Source: Chitinophaga flava (GTDB lineage Bacteria; Bacteroidota; Bacteroidia; Chitinophagales; Chitinophagaceae). Taken from it: a stretch of 64,000 nucleotides of DNA. Position 1 is the first letter of the stretch, and each line of letters opens with the position of its first letter. The translations under genes and the position numbers were made by a program. Shown here in pieces: positions 51,583 to 59,843 of this stretch. The DNA is taken from NCBI RefSeq assembly GCF_003308995.1, contig NZ_QFFJ01000001.1, positions 1,860,001-1,924,000 of the forward strand. Direction: 5' to 3'. The notes beneath the pieces are model-generated. The model saw only the letters and a list, made by a program, of their open reading frames with translations. It did not search any database and had not been told where the DNA came from.

Positions 51583-54500
51583 TTATTTATAGCAAATATC
51601 CGCTTTAGGTGCCACGTTGTAGGCATTGGGGTCACTAAATCTTTTCTTCACATCTTTGGGAACTTCTATTCCTCGTCCCTGCCCGGAAGAACCATTCCAG
51701 TGTGCTTTTCCATCGTTACTGTTACCGAAACGATGAATTTCCCCTGCTTCATCTTTGGCGTACCAGTGTTTACCTTCTGAATCAGGAATGGCCTTCTTGT
51801 AAATCTCCTCTGCATTTTTGGGCAAGATAGATGTTTTACCGGCGCCACCACCTCTGAATTTCGGATGCCCCGGCTGGTGATGCCCCGGATTATCGTATTT
51901 AGGCTTAGGACCGTGATACCTTCCTTCTTTTAATCCCAGCGGGTCTATCCAGACATTACTGTCATGCACATACGCATATAACTGCATACCACCGTTAAGC
52001 CGGATGGGGTCCTGGCTTACAAATATACCTTCCTGCGGACTATAATACCTGAACCGGTTATAATACAACCCTGTCTCTGCATCTTCATACTGCCCCTGAT
52101 AACGGAATGGCACGAAGTCTTTCGCTCCTTCGTATTTACGCACACTGCCGTAAATATCGAGTTCGGCACTCCATACTTTAAGTCCTGTTTCATCATAGGT
52201 TTCACAAGGCGTTCCCAGGTGATCGGTAATAACAGCGTACTGCCGGCCCGCGATTATTTTTGCTGCCAGGTTAAAGGTAGCATCTTCGAAGACCCAGGTG
52301 ACCAGTTCATCTTCCGGTACCGGTTCGGGATGGCTCTCCAGGATGTCGCCCCATTCATTGATAACAGTTTGTGGCCTGTCTTTTTCCGGATAGGTCCATT
52401 CATGCAGGGGTGTATTATCATTCCAGACAAAACGGGTAACCCGGTTGTTGAAAACCTTTTCAGTCCTGCGTCCCAGAGCATCATACTGAAAGGAGACCGT
52501 TTTCTGGTCCGGCCGGCACACTTCCTTCAGCATCCCGTTGCTGTACCACTGATACTCCCATGTTACAGGGAATGATGACTGAACGACTATTTTTTTGGTG
52601 AGATTGCCTTCTTTATCATATATAAACCTGGCGTCGGCTGTTTCCATCAAACGTCCGCCGGCGTTGTATTTACGATCTACTCTGGTGGATGTTTTATAGA
52701 GATTGCCCACTTTATCCGGCAGGCGGTAGTCGTATATCCCATCTTCGTATTGTGCCCATGCCAGGTTGGCAAATTCATCGTGTCCGAATTTAACCAGTCC
52801 GTTGCTGAGGCCATTTAACACCTGCTTCAGCCGGTAATTGGCATCCCAGTGATATTGCCGGTTACGGGTGGTTTTTCCGTTGCTCGTAACGATGTGCGCA
52901 TCCGGCGTTCCGTTGGCAGATGAACCGGGATGGAAGGTCCAACTGCTTTTTACGCCATTGGATAATATCCGTTCTATTTCCAATCCCAGCAGATTACGCT
53001 GGATATGGGCGGTCCAGGGATTTTCCGAGCCTGCTGTGGTGGCCCTGATACTAGTCAGATCGCCCATTTCATTCCATCCATTGTGGATATTGGCACCCAA
53101 GCTGCTTTGCAGGCATATCCTCTCCCCTCGTTCATTGTACTTACTGGTGACGATATAACCGTTCTGGTTTTCTGATATGACCCGGCCTAAAGCATCCCGT
53201 TTAAACGTCACGGTACTATTGGGGTTGGAAGCCGCCAGCAAGGCGCCGTTGCGGTCATAATCATACATTTCCCACTGACCATCGTTATAATCTATCCGGG
53301 AAACAAATCCATTATTATTGTATTCAAAGGAGGTCCATTTTCCACCAGGACGATGCACTTTCAAAACCTTTCCGGTGCTATCACGCTCATAACGTAGTGT
53401 TAAGTCATCGAAACCTGTTTCAGTGATAATATCTCCATTAGCATTACGTTCCAGACGATACATCTCACCATGTTCATTTACCAGCGCGGTGAGCTTCTCA
53501 GCGTTATTATAAACGAAGTGCATTTTGGCACCGTTCTCTTCCCGCGATTTCACACTACCTAATGGCGTATAGTCGTAACGTACATGATGGTGTTTATCTT
53601 TGGCCTCCACCACATTATCATAGGCGTTGTACCGCAGTTTCACATGGTTTCCGTCCGGCGTCCATACTGCAGTCACACGTCCCAGCTGATCATACTGAAA
53701 AGTCTGTTTTTCCTTCAGCGGGTTAATCAGCTGCAAACATTGTCCCCAGTTATCATATTCCCAGGCGGTGTTGCCTCCATTGGGCAGCGTTAATCCATTT
53801 AAGTTAAAATCAGTATCATAGGTGAGCAAGGTGGTATTATCCTGTTCATCTTCTATCCTGCATAACAGTTGTTGTTCGTTGTAACGGAAAATACGGATAC
53901 TGCCGTCTGCCGTTGTATGCGTGTGTAACAAGCCACTATCTGCGTAATATATACTGGTAGTACTGTTACCCTCTGCATCTGTAGATAAAACCAGCCTGCC
54001 CTGCTCATCATACAGGGAGGTAATGGCCGATCCATCCGGAAGCATTACACTTGTCTGGTTTCCTCTTTCGTCATACGTATAGCCGGTGGTGTTACCTTCC
54101 GGATCTATTACCCGGTACACTTCCATTTCTTCCGTGTAACTAAAGAAGGTGGAATTGCCCAATGGGTCTTTGATCTGAGACACTACGAAATCGGGTGTAT
54201 AAAAATAGGTGGTAGTGTTTCCCTGCGAAGTGGTTACACGATTGAACCCCTTTTCCGGATGGTATTCCAGCCATCCTTCCATCAGGCCGCCATCTCCCCA
54301 GGTATGGGTACAACGTTTTCTGTTATCATATTCCCAGTAAAAAGCCTGCCCGTGACGATCCGTTTTCTTAATCATCAGGTGATCACGGTATTCAATATAC
54401 GTAGTTTGTTGAAGGGCATCGGTGACTTCACACATATCACCTTGTTCATTGTATGCATAACTCACCAGCAAACGTTGTTCTCCCCGGTGTTGCGCAATGA

Positions 54501-55653
54501 CTCTGGTAATCCTGCCGGCCGCATCGCTATTCACCAGCAGATGCCGGCCTGCGCTGTCGATGATCCGCAGCAGATGACCCACCGCATTATAGTGCAGACT
54601 AATCATAAATCCCGCCTCATGCTGAACACAAACCAGGCGGTATTGTTTATCCTGCGGATGTTGTTTTCTGAAAGTACGGGTATACCTGTTTTCATAGTCA
54701 AACAGCGTATATTCGGCTACGTTGGTACGGGTCAACAACAACTTCTCATGGCGGTTATAATCGCTGTTCCCACTATAAGGCAATAACTCAAAAACAGCAC
54801 TACGGCCATCTTCCAGCAATACAATGGTCACCGCTTCAGCAGGAAATTCCTGTATGCGCATATCAAAGCTCAGGTGAGTACCATGCCCCAGCAGGCCTTC
54901 AAAAGCGCTGTCACTGTTCCATGACCGTTCCCATTTTAGCGGAACAGGCCCTGCCAGCTCAAAATCACTGCTGTCATAAATAACAATTCCCTGTATAAAA
55001 TCTACCGGTTCCAGTCCTTTCTTACACAGATACCGGCTGAGTTTATTACTGCCCAACTTACCCTGCAATGCATGGTTAAACTTCGTCATCAGTTTTTTCC
55101 CCAGCTTACCCAATCCTTTCATGGCAGCACCAAAACCATAAGACATCACCAGATTCAATAACACGCCTGACCAATCCGGCACAAACGGGCCTCCCACCAT
55201 AACCGGTTTCCCAAAAGAAAGCGGGATGGAATAAGAGGTAGGCAGGTAAAGACTCGGAATGGGGATAAACTTCTTTCCGGGTGAAAGGGATAAAGGCAAA
55301 CCTATGTCATTGCAGGTCATAAGCATATGCCCGGAAGGGCTCATCATATTACCTTCTACCTTTACTTTTTTACTACCAAAGAAATTAACGGAATCATGCC
55401 CTATCATCGGCGCCAGCAAAAAAGGACCGCCCATAGGTATATGAAATAAAAATATCAGTTTCCCGCTTGTATCGCTTTTTCCCCGCGGAACATGGTTCAC
55501 CCTGGTGGTAGCGCCAATAAAAGGCACATAGTCCATAGGATCTACTACCAGCCCAATATAAGGATGAGGCAAGGGTATGGGAAAACCAAACAGGATAACA
55601 ATGTGAATATCCAGTCCTATAACAGGGGTGAAATGTTTATTACTAACTAACAT
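51583..55653 (-). CDS. RHS-repeat polymorphic toxin with PAAR-like N-terminus
   Basis: The start is placed at 55653 (M-L-V-S-N-K-H-F-T-P-V), 13 codons inside a longer frame, because secretion-linked RHS proteins usually begin this way. The protein is about 1356 residues. Order: PAAR-like region (about 7-165; I-G-L-D-I-H-I-V, G-H-M-L-M-T-C), DUF6531-like segment (about 215-285; E-P-V-D-F-I-Q-G), many YD/RHS repeats (R-Y-D-Y-T-P-L-G, Y-N-N-N-G), and the core end R-Y-Y-S-P-Q-E-G-I-F-V-S-Q-D-P-I-R with cleavage signature W-I-D-P-L-G-L. A 115-residue variable tip follows, rich in His, Lys and Gly (G-K-H-W-Y-A-K-D, I-H-R-F, A-H-W-N-G). It is probably a type VI or related contact-secreted effector. 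Confidence 0.9.
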   Translation of the reverse strand: MLVSNKHFTPVIGLDIHIVILFGFPIPLPHPYIGLVVDPMDYVPFIGATTRVNHVPRGKSDTSGKLIFLFHIPMGGPFLLAPMIGHDSVNFFGSKKVKVEGNMMSPSGHMLMTCNDIGLPLSLSPGKKFIPIPSLYLPTSYSIPLSFGKPVMVGGPFVPDWSGVLLNLVMSYGFGAAMKGLGKLGKKLMTKFNHALQGKLGSNKLSRYLCKKGLEPVDFIQGIVIYDSSDFELAGPVPLKWERSWNSDSAFEGLLGHGTHLSFDMRIQEFPAEAVTIVLLEDGRSAVFELLPYSGNSDYNRHEKLLLTRTNVAEYTLFDYENRYTRTFRKQHPQDKQYRLVCVQHEAGFMISLHYNAVGHLLRIIDSAGRHLLVNSDAAGRITRVIAQHRGEQRLLVSYAYNEQGDMCEVTDALQQTTYIEYRDHLMIKKTDRHGQAFYWEYDNRKRCTHTWGDGGLMEGWLEYHPEKGFNRVTTSQGNTTTYFYTPDFVVSQIKDPLGNSTFFSYTEEMEVYRVIDPEGNTTGYTYDERGNQTSVMLPDGSAITSLYDEQGRLVLSTDAEGNSTTSIYYADSGLLHTHTTADGSIRIFRYNEQQLLCRIEDEQDNTTLLTYDTDFNLNGLTLPNGGNTAWEYDNWGQCLQLINPLKEKQTFQYDQLGRVTAVWTPDGNHVKLRYNAYDNVVEAKDKHHHVRYDYTPLGSVKSREENGAKMHFVYNNAEKLTALVNEHGEMYRLERNANGDIITETGFDDLTLRYERDSTGKVLKVHRPGGKWTSFEYNNNGFVSRIDYNDGQWEMYDYDRNGALLAASNPNSTVTFKRDALGRVISENQNGYIVTSKYNERGERICLQSSLGANIHNGWNEMGDLTSIRATTAGSENPWTAHIQRNLLGLEIERILSNGVKSSWTFHPGSSANGTPDAHIVTSNGKTTRNRQYHWDANYRLKQVLNGLSNGLVKFGHDEFANLAWAQYEDGIYDYRLPDKVGNLYKTSTRVDRKYNAGGRLMETADARFIYDKEGNLTKKIVVQSSFPVTWEYQWYSNGMLKEVCRPDQKTVSFQYDALGRRTEKVFNNRVTRFVWNDNTPLHEWTYPEKDRPQTVINEWGDILESHPEPVPEDELVTWVFEDATFNLAAKIIAGRQYAVITDHLGTPCETYDETGLKVWSAELDIYGSVRKYEGAKDFVPFRYQGQYEDAETGLYYNRFRYYSPQEGIFVSQDPIRLNGGMQLYAYVHDSNVWIDPLGLKEGRYHGPKPKYDNPGHHQPGHPKFRGGGAGKTSILPKNAEEIYKKAIPDSEGKHWYAKDEAGEIHRFGNSNDGKAHWNGSSGQGRGIEVPKDVKKRFSDPNAYNVAPKADICYK

Positions 55654-55698
55654 CAGATATGGCTTGGTTACCTTATGGCATGGTTTAAACAACTAATG

Positions 55699-55714
55699 GC
55701 CTATAAATATAGGC
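55699..55714. repeat. Short palindrome upstream of the RHS toxin gene
   Basis: GCCTATA-AA-TATAGGC is a perfect 7-bp inverted repeat, 46 bases upstream of the chosen toxin start. It may be an operator or a small hairpin in the leader. Confidence 0.3.
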
Positions 55715-55839
55715 ATTCTTTCAATTACCAACTTCATTCAAACACAAAAACTGATACATGAAAAGCAGTTGTTTTTATACTGAAATTTAACAGCAGTAAT
55801 AATGGGGGTCCAAACAATTTTTACATCTGATTTCCGGGG

Positions 55840-56727
55840 TCACACCACTCCTTTTCTCAGCTCTCTCATCCCTCTGCCAAAATGTTTTTTCATCATCCTA
55901 TTCAGGTGACTGCTATCTGTAAACCCCAGTTCCCAGGCGATTTCCGTTATAGGCGTACTGGTATAGATAGCTCTGGACTCCGCAATCTGCAAACGGGTTT
56001 TTAATACAAAGTCCTGAAAACGCTCAGCAGCATTCCTTTGAAAGTATTCGCTGAAATAGCTCTCCGCGATATTAAATTTATCAGAAAGATAAGCAGGTGA
56101 TATCTTCTCCGGATCTAAAATATTAAACGATATAAAATTGATTAATTCGGTAAACCTGCTGTCTTTAAAAGTACGTCCCTGCAATACCTTTTTCTGAATA
56201 TTGTGTGCCAGAATACCCAACACAGACACCAGCGTATTCTGTATCACAAAAGCAGAACAGGCATCTTTTCGCTGATATTCGGAAAGAACCACATCCAGCA
56301 ATCGTTTCACCCGGCTTTTCTCTACGGGATCGCTGATGATCTCTCCCGGAAAACGATCATGATTGCCCAGAATAAAATTCAGATGGCTAAACCATGAACT
56401 GTAATCGATCTGGTCTTTTCCCCTGGATGCAAAGTAACTTCCGGTAAAGCGAATAAAAAGAAAACGGGTTGGCTCTTCTATGATATACGCATGGCATTTA
56501 GCCGCAGGCAGCAGGAAAATACCGTTTTTAGCGTATTTCCTTTTGACATAATTTACGCTTTGCAAACCTGTTCCCCGAAGAACATATACCAGTTCAAAGA
56601 AGTTATTCTTCCGGTTTCTATCGCTCCAGTCCTGATATTCAGCAATCTCTACAGCAAATGTATCATGCAGGTGTTCCATCATACAAAAATACAAACTCCC
56701 ACCCAGGCAAAAATCATTTCCCATCAC
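55840..56727 (-). CDS. AraC-family transcriptional regulator
   Basis: This 295-residue protein has an N-terminal cupin-like ligand domain (about 20-100; F-F-E-L-V-Y-V-L-R-G-T-G, L-P-A-A-K-C-H-A-Y) and a C-terminal AraC double HTH (about 195-290; L-S-D-K-F-N-I-A-E-S-Y-F-S-E-Y-F, then I-T-E-I-A-W-E-L-G-F-T-D-S-S-H-L-N-R). The true start may be Met17 at 56679: on the minus strand TATTTTTG occupies 56691-56684. It is divergent from the AhpD-like gene, which is its likely target. Confidence 0.92.
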   Translation of the reverse strand: MMGNDFCLGGSLYFCMMEHLHDTFAVEIAEYQDWSDRNRKNNFFELVYVLRGTGLQSVNYVKRKYAKNGIFLLPAAKCHAYIIEEPTRFLFIRFTGSYFASRGKDQIDYSSWFSHLNFILGNHDRFPGEIISDPVEKSRVKRLLDVVLSEYQRKDACSAFVIQNTLVSVLGILAHNIQKKVLQGRTFKDSRFTELINFISFNILDPEKISPAYLSDKFNIAESYFSEYFQRNAAERFQDFVLKTRLQIAESRAIYTSTPITEIAWELGFTDSSHLNRMMKKHFGRGMRELRKGVV

Positions 56728-56810
56728 GTTACTGTTTTTTCAGATGACATTACCGTCAGGTGATGGGTAAGATGATCAATTTTGTGCAACAATAGAAGAC
56801 AACACTGTAT

Positions 56811-57227
56811 ATGGATTACAAAACAATCTCAAAAGAAACAATCGGCTTCCTGTATCAATCACATGCCAGTATCAGAAAGTCAGGCCTGGACAACAAACTG
56901 ATTGCGCTCGCAGAGCTACGTGTATCTCAATTAAACGGATGCGCCTATTGCTGCAGCTTTCACAGCAATGAATTAAGACAAATGGGAATCAACCAGGATA
57001 TACTTGATAAACTGCCCGGCTGGAAACATTCCAAAGCTTTTGATCCGGTACAGGAGCTGGTATTGTTATGGGCAGAAGCAGTCACATTGATGCAGGATGA
57101 TCTGCAACGGATACGCGAAAAGCTCGGGCAACATTTTAGTGAAAAAGAAGTGGTGGATCTCACTGCCAGCATTTCTCTGATGAATGCACTCAACCGGCTT
57201 CGGATTACGCTGGGGGAGAAGGATTAG
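56811..57227 (+). CDS. AhpD/carboxymuconolactone-decarboxylase-like protein
   Basis: The 138-residue all-helical protein has the AhpD-type redox motif C-A-Y-C near residues 46-49, followed by the conserved histidine (C-C-S-F-H-S-N-E). The preceding R-V-S-Q-L-N-G is the usual family context. It may act as a peroxidase-reducing or peroxidatic thiol protein. The gene is divergent from the AraC regulator (83 bases between the two frames). Confidence 0.92.
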   Translation: MDYKTISKETIGFLYQSHASIRKSGLDNKLIALAELRVSQLNGCAYCCSFHSNELRQMGINQDILDKLPGWKHSKAFDPVQELVLLWAEAVTLMQDDLQRIREKLGQHFSEKEVVDLTASISLMNALNRLRITLGEKD

Positions 57228-57243
57228 TGTGGGGATCATCGGT

Positions 57244-58182
57244 TTATGGATTGGTGATCGTATACGTAAGTGTATTAGTATAATTACCTGCCGGCATCAG
57301 GAATGCGGTATTGCCCGGAGCTGTCTGGTATTGCAGGTTAAAATTGTAAACGCCTGGAACAGCAGTAGACGTGATAATGTTTTGAGAGCTTGTTGACAAT
57401 GCTATTGAGTTGGAAGTGATGAGGGGGTTGGTAACTACAGGCGTTGATAACAGGCTGATATTTGAAACATTAATAAAATTAGTTCCATTCGCCAGGCTGG
57501 CAGAAGAAGTGTTTGCGGTAATACTGTATGGTAAATTACTGAATGCCGATAGTGCGTTGGCCTGTTGAAGAGTTACACCGTTTGTGTAATTGGCAGATGT
57601 GGTGAATGCAATAGTAGCGTTACTACCTCCATTTTGCAGCGCAATGCCTGACATAGGGCTGATAACAACGGATAACAGGGCGGTACCCGTAGTGGTAGGG
57701 AAAAGCCCAAGTGTATTTGTTACCGTATATGTCAGAGTGGTTACATAGGTGCCTGGTGGTACCATCAGATTACTGCCTCCTGCAATATTATAGCTTATTG
57801 TGAAATGGGTAGTGGCTAAAGATAAAAGACCTGTGCCAAATGCCTGATTGTTTGTGGTAAGGGTAAGCACACTGCTGGGTACTGCCATGCCCACAATGGT
57901 GGGATTAACATCCGTAAGTTGTGCGGTAACATTGCTAAGAGGGATCGTATTGCTCGGAACGGTAGTAGATATGAGTGGACCGCTGGCTTTAATAGACAGT
58001 GATACAGTAACCGCCAGTGCACCCGTTAAAGTTAGGCGGTTGGTGGCTGTCTGGGTACTGTTGAGCTGACTGTAGGTGGTATAATTTACCGTTACAGGAG
58101 GAGCTGTTAGTGATTGCGCTGATATGCGCAGGCTATAACATAGTATGATGATGGACATACAACCGGTTAACCATCTTCTCAT
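57244..58182 (-). CDS. Secreted two-domain pilin-like protein (candidate adhesin/subunit)
   Basis: This 312-residue exported protein has a signal peptide (1-23, R-I-S-A-Q). It is very rich in Thr, Ser, Asn and Val, without cysteines in the mature part. It consists of two tandem domains (about 24-165 and 166-312). Each ends in a similar strand: T-T-L-T-Y-T-V-T-N and N-T-L-T-Y-T-I-T-N-P. Domain 2 (Y-T-N-G-V-T-L-Q-Q-A-N-A-L-S-A-F) is clearly related to the protein at 59051-59623. Its start overlaps the chaperone-like stop by 4 bases, so it is last in a three-gene operon. I propose it as a tip or adhesin subunit. That is inference, and I know no named family that fits. Confidence 0.72.
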   Translation of the reverse strand: MRRWLTGCMSIIILCYSLRISAQSLTAPPVTVNYTTYSQLNSTQTATNRLTLTGALAVTVSLSIKASGPLISTTVPSNTIPLSNVTAQLTDVNPTIVGMAVPSSVLTLTTNNQAFGTGLLSLATTHFTISYNIAGGSNLMVPPGTYVTTLTYTVTNTLGLFPTTTGTALLSVVISPMSGIALQNGGSNATIAFTTSANYTNGVTLQQANALSAFSNLPYSITANTSSASLANGTNFINVSNISLLSTPVVTNPLITSNSIALSTSSQNIITSTAVPGVYNFNLQYQTAPGNTAFLMPAGNYTNTLTYTITNP

Positions 58183-59012
58183 TTTACTACTTTTAGCCCG
58201 TTGTTTGCTGTATTTGTAAACTCCAGCTCCCCTACCCTCAGTTCCTGATCTTCTCCGTAATCCACTAGTGCAACTGCGCTGTATCTTCCTGGAGGCAAAC
58301 TGTCGGCTAATGGTATGCTTATTTGGCGTACGGCGCCTGGAAGCGTATAGAATGGAACAGACGGGAGAGCCGTTTTGGCACCTGTTTCCTTATGGGTTAG
58401 TTCAATACTGGCTTTACCTTCGGCAGATAACTCCCCTGAATTACGGAGCCTTAGGAATAGTTGTTTCCCTACTACCTTTTCCCCTTTAAACAAAGTATCT
58501 GTAAACTGATCAATATCCACGTCCTTTATATGTACACCTGGCGGTACGTTATAGATTTGTATGCCAACTCTTACAGCGAGGTTAATAAGAATGCCTTGTT
58601 GTGACATCACCTGCTGTTTATTCAGTTGCGTAAATGTCAACATACTATTGGTACTTTCCTTAAGCGCATCAGACGGCATACTGAGCATAACAGTCACTTC
58701 TTTCAGTTCTCCCGGTTGTAGTACAAATTGACTGGCAGGGAAGATTTTTAACCATCCGGAACAGGATGCAGGCAGGGAAGAAGGTAACCTATAAATGATA
58801 TTGCCGGTACTATCGCGGTACCAGTCTGAGAATTCCGCTGCTACCATAACAGGTCCCTTACTGGGATTGCTCAGGATTACTTTTTGTGTTTGGGTGGCTC
58901 CTGTATTTGCATCGAATTTTAATTGCATGGGAGCAGCGGCAAGACCTGATTGTGCATATACCGGTATACATACCAGTATATGCACAATCATCATAAAGAA
59001 TAACCTCATCAA
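58179..59012 (-). CDS. Periplasmic pilus-chaperone-like protein
   Basis: This 277-residue exported protein has a signal peptide (1-21, V-Y-A-Q). It reads as two immunoglobulin-like domains, as in PapD/CsuC-type chaperones. Domain 1 (about 22-150) has N-terminal strand P-M-Q-L-K-F, a central W-Y-R-D and then W-L-K-I-F-P-A-S-Q-F-V-L-Q-P-G-E, close to the W-x-x-V-x-P-x-x-F-x-L-x-P-G pattern of archaic chaperones. Domain 2 (about 165-270) ends in P-P-G-R-Y-S-A-V-A-L-V-D-Y-G. It lies between two pilin-like genes. Chaperone function is inferred from fold and neighbours; catalytic Arg/Lys positions could not be confirmed by eye. Confidence 0.7.
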   Translation of the reverse strand: MMRLFFMMIVHILVCIPVYAQSGLAAAPMQLKFDANTGATQTQKVILSNPSKGPVMVAAEFSDWYRDSTGNIIYRLPSSLPASCSGWLKIFPASQFVLQPGELKEVTVMLSMPSDALKESTNSMLTFTQLNKQQVMSQQGILINLAVRVGIQIYNVPPGVHIKDVDIDQFTDTLFKGEKVVGKQLFLRLRNSGELSAEGKASIELTHKETGAKTALPSVPFYTLPGAVRQISIPLADSLPPGRYSAVALVDYGEDQELRVGELEFTNTANNGLKVVK

Positions 59013-59050
59013 GATATATCTATTTTAGAATAACCCTGTATTTGAAGTGA

Positions 59051-59596
59051 TCAGGGGTTAGTGATGGCGTAAACGATGGTTGTAGTATATGCACCTGTCA
59101 GTTTGTTGATAAAATCTGTTGTTGGGGCACCTACAGTAGAATATGCAAGATTGAAATTCTGCAATATGGTGCCAGCAGTAGAAGCAATCAGTTTCAGGGC
59201 ACTGCCGGCCGAAACCGGTATAGCCTGCGGCGTAATAGTGATAGCAGAATTAGATGCTGCCAGTGATGGAGTTACCGTTACATCTCCTACCGGGATAGTG
59301 TTGGAACTATTGGTCGTATTTACCAGCTGACCACTAGCGTGAATAGTAATACTGTAAGGCGATGTACTGAAAGCTGAAAGCGCAGCTGTTTGCGACACTG
59401 TTACACCATTCGTGTAATCAGAAGAGGCCAGATAATTTAATGTGGGATTAAGCCCGGCAGCATTTAATTCAATACCTGATAATGCTGAAAGGTTTACTGT
59501 TAATGTAGTACTTGCTGTTGGTGTAAACTGGGCTTTGGATACGAATGGTAAACAAAGTACCACAGCCAGAATAAACATGCGAATTTTGGTAGTCAT
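59051..59596 (-). CDS. Secreted single-domain pilin-like protein
   Basis: The start is placed at 59596 (M-T-T-K-I-R-M-F-I-L-A-V-V), with 9 codons of open frame before it. The protein is 181 residues with a signal peptide ending S-K-A-Q. The mature part is one Thr/Ser/Ala-rich beta domain without cysteines. S-D-Y-T-N-G-V-T-V-S-Q-T-A-A-L-S-A-F and the closing T-T-I-V-Y-A-I-T-N-P closely match domain 2 of the protein at 57244-58182. It is the first gene of the operon and the likely major subunit, 38 bases before the chaperone-like gene. Confidence 0.72.
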   Translation of the reverse strand: MTTKIRMFILAVVLCLPFVSKAQFTPTASTTLTVNLSALSGIELNAAGLNPTLNYLASSDYTNGVTVSQTAALSAFSTSPYSITIHASGQLVNTTNSSNTIPVGDVTVTPSLAASNSAITITPQAIPVSAGSALKLIASTAGTILQNFNLAYSTVGAPTTDFINKLTGAYTTTIVYAITNP

Positions 59597-59704
59597 AAGT
59601 GATAGTTTGGGTGTGTTAAACAAAGCAGTTGAATGTTATTGAGAAGTATTAAGTTGCAATAATAATTGAAAATCATATTCGTTCACATATTAATTTTCCA
59701 TTTA

Positions 59705-59712
59705 TATATTTG
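59705..59712 (+). promoter_or_regulatory. -7 element upstream of the usher-like gene
   Basis: TATATTTG matches TAnnTTTG in a very AT-rich divergent promoter region, 131 bases before the predicted TTG start. No clear -33 box. Confidence 0.35.
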
Positions 59713-59843
59713 AAATATATATGATATAGTTCATTAATGGTTTTTATTTATTTGTACATTTAAGATTAGGAATGCAATCTATCAACCTGATGAAATTGTG
59801 GATAACCATTTAGTTACACCAACCTCATTAAACGTACTGCAAA

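Noticed and set aside
51255..55653. Assigning the RHS tip to the colicin E3-type RNase fold
   Set aside because: The W...D...I-x-[RE]-[FW] pattern is superficially similar, but the E3 catalytic Asp-x2-His-x3-Glu spacing is absent.
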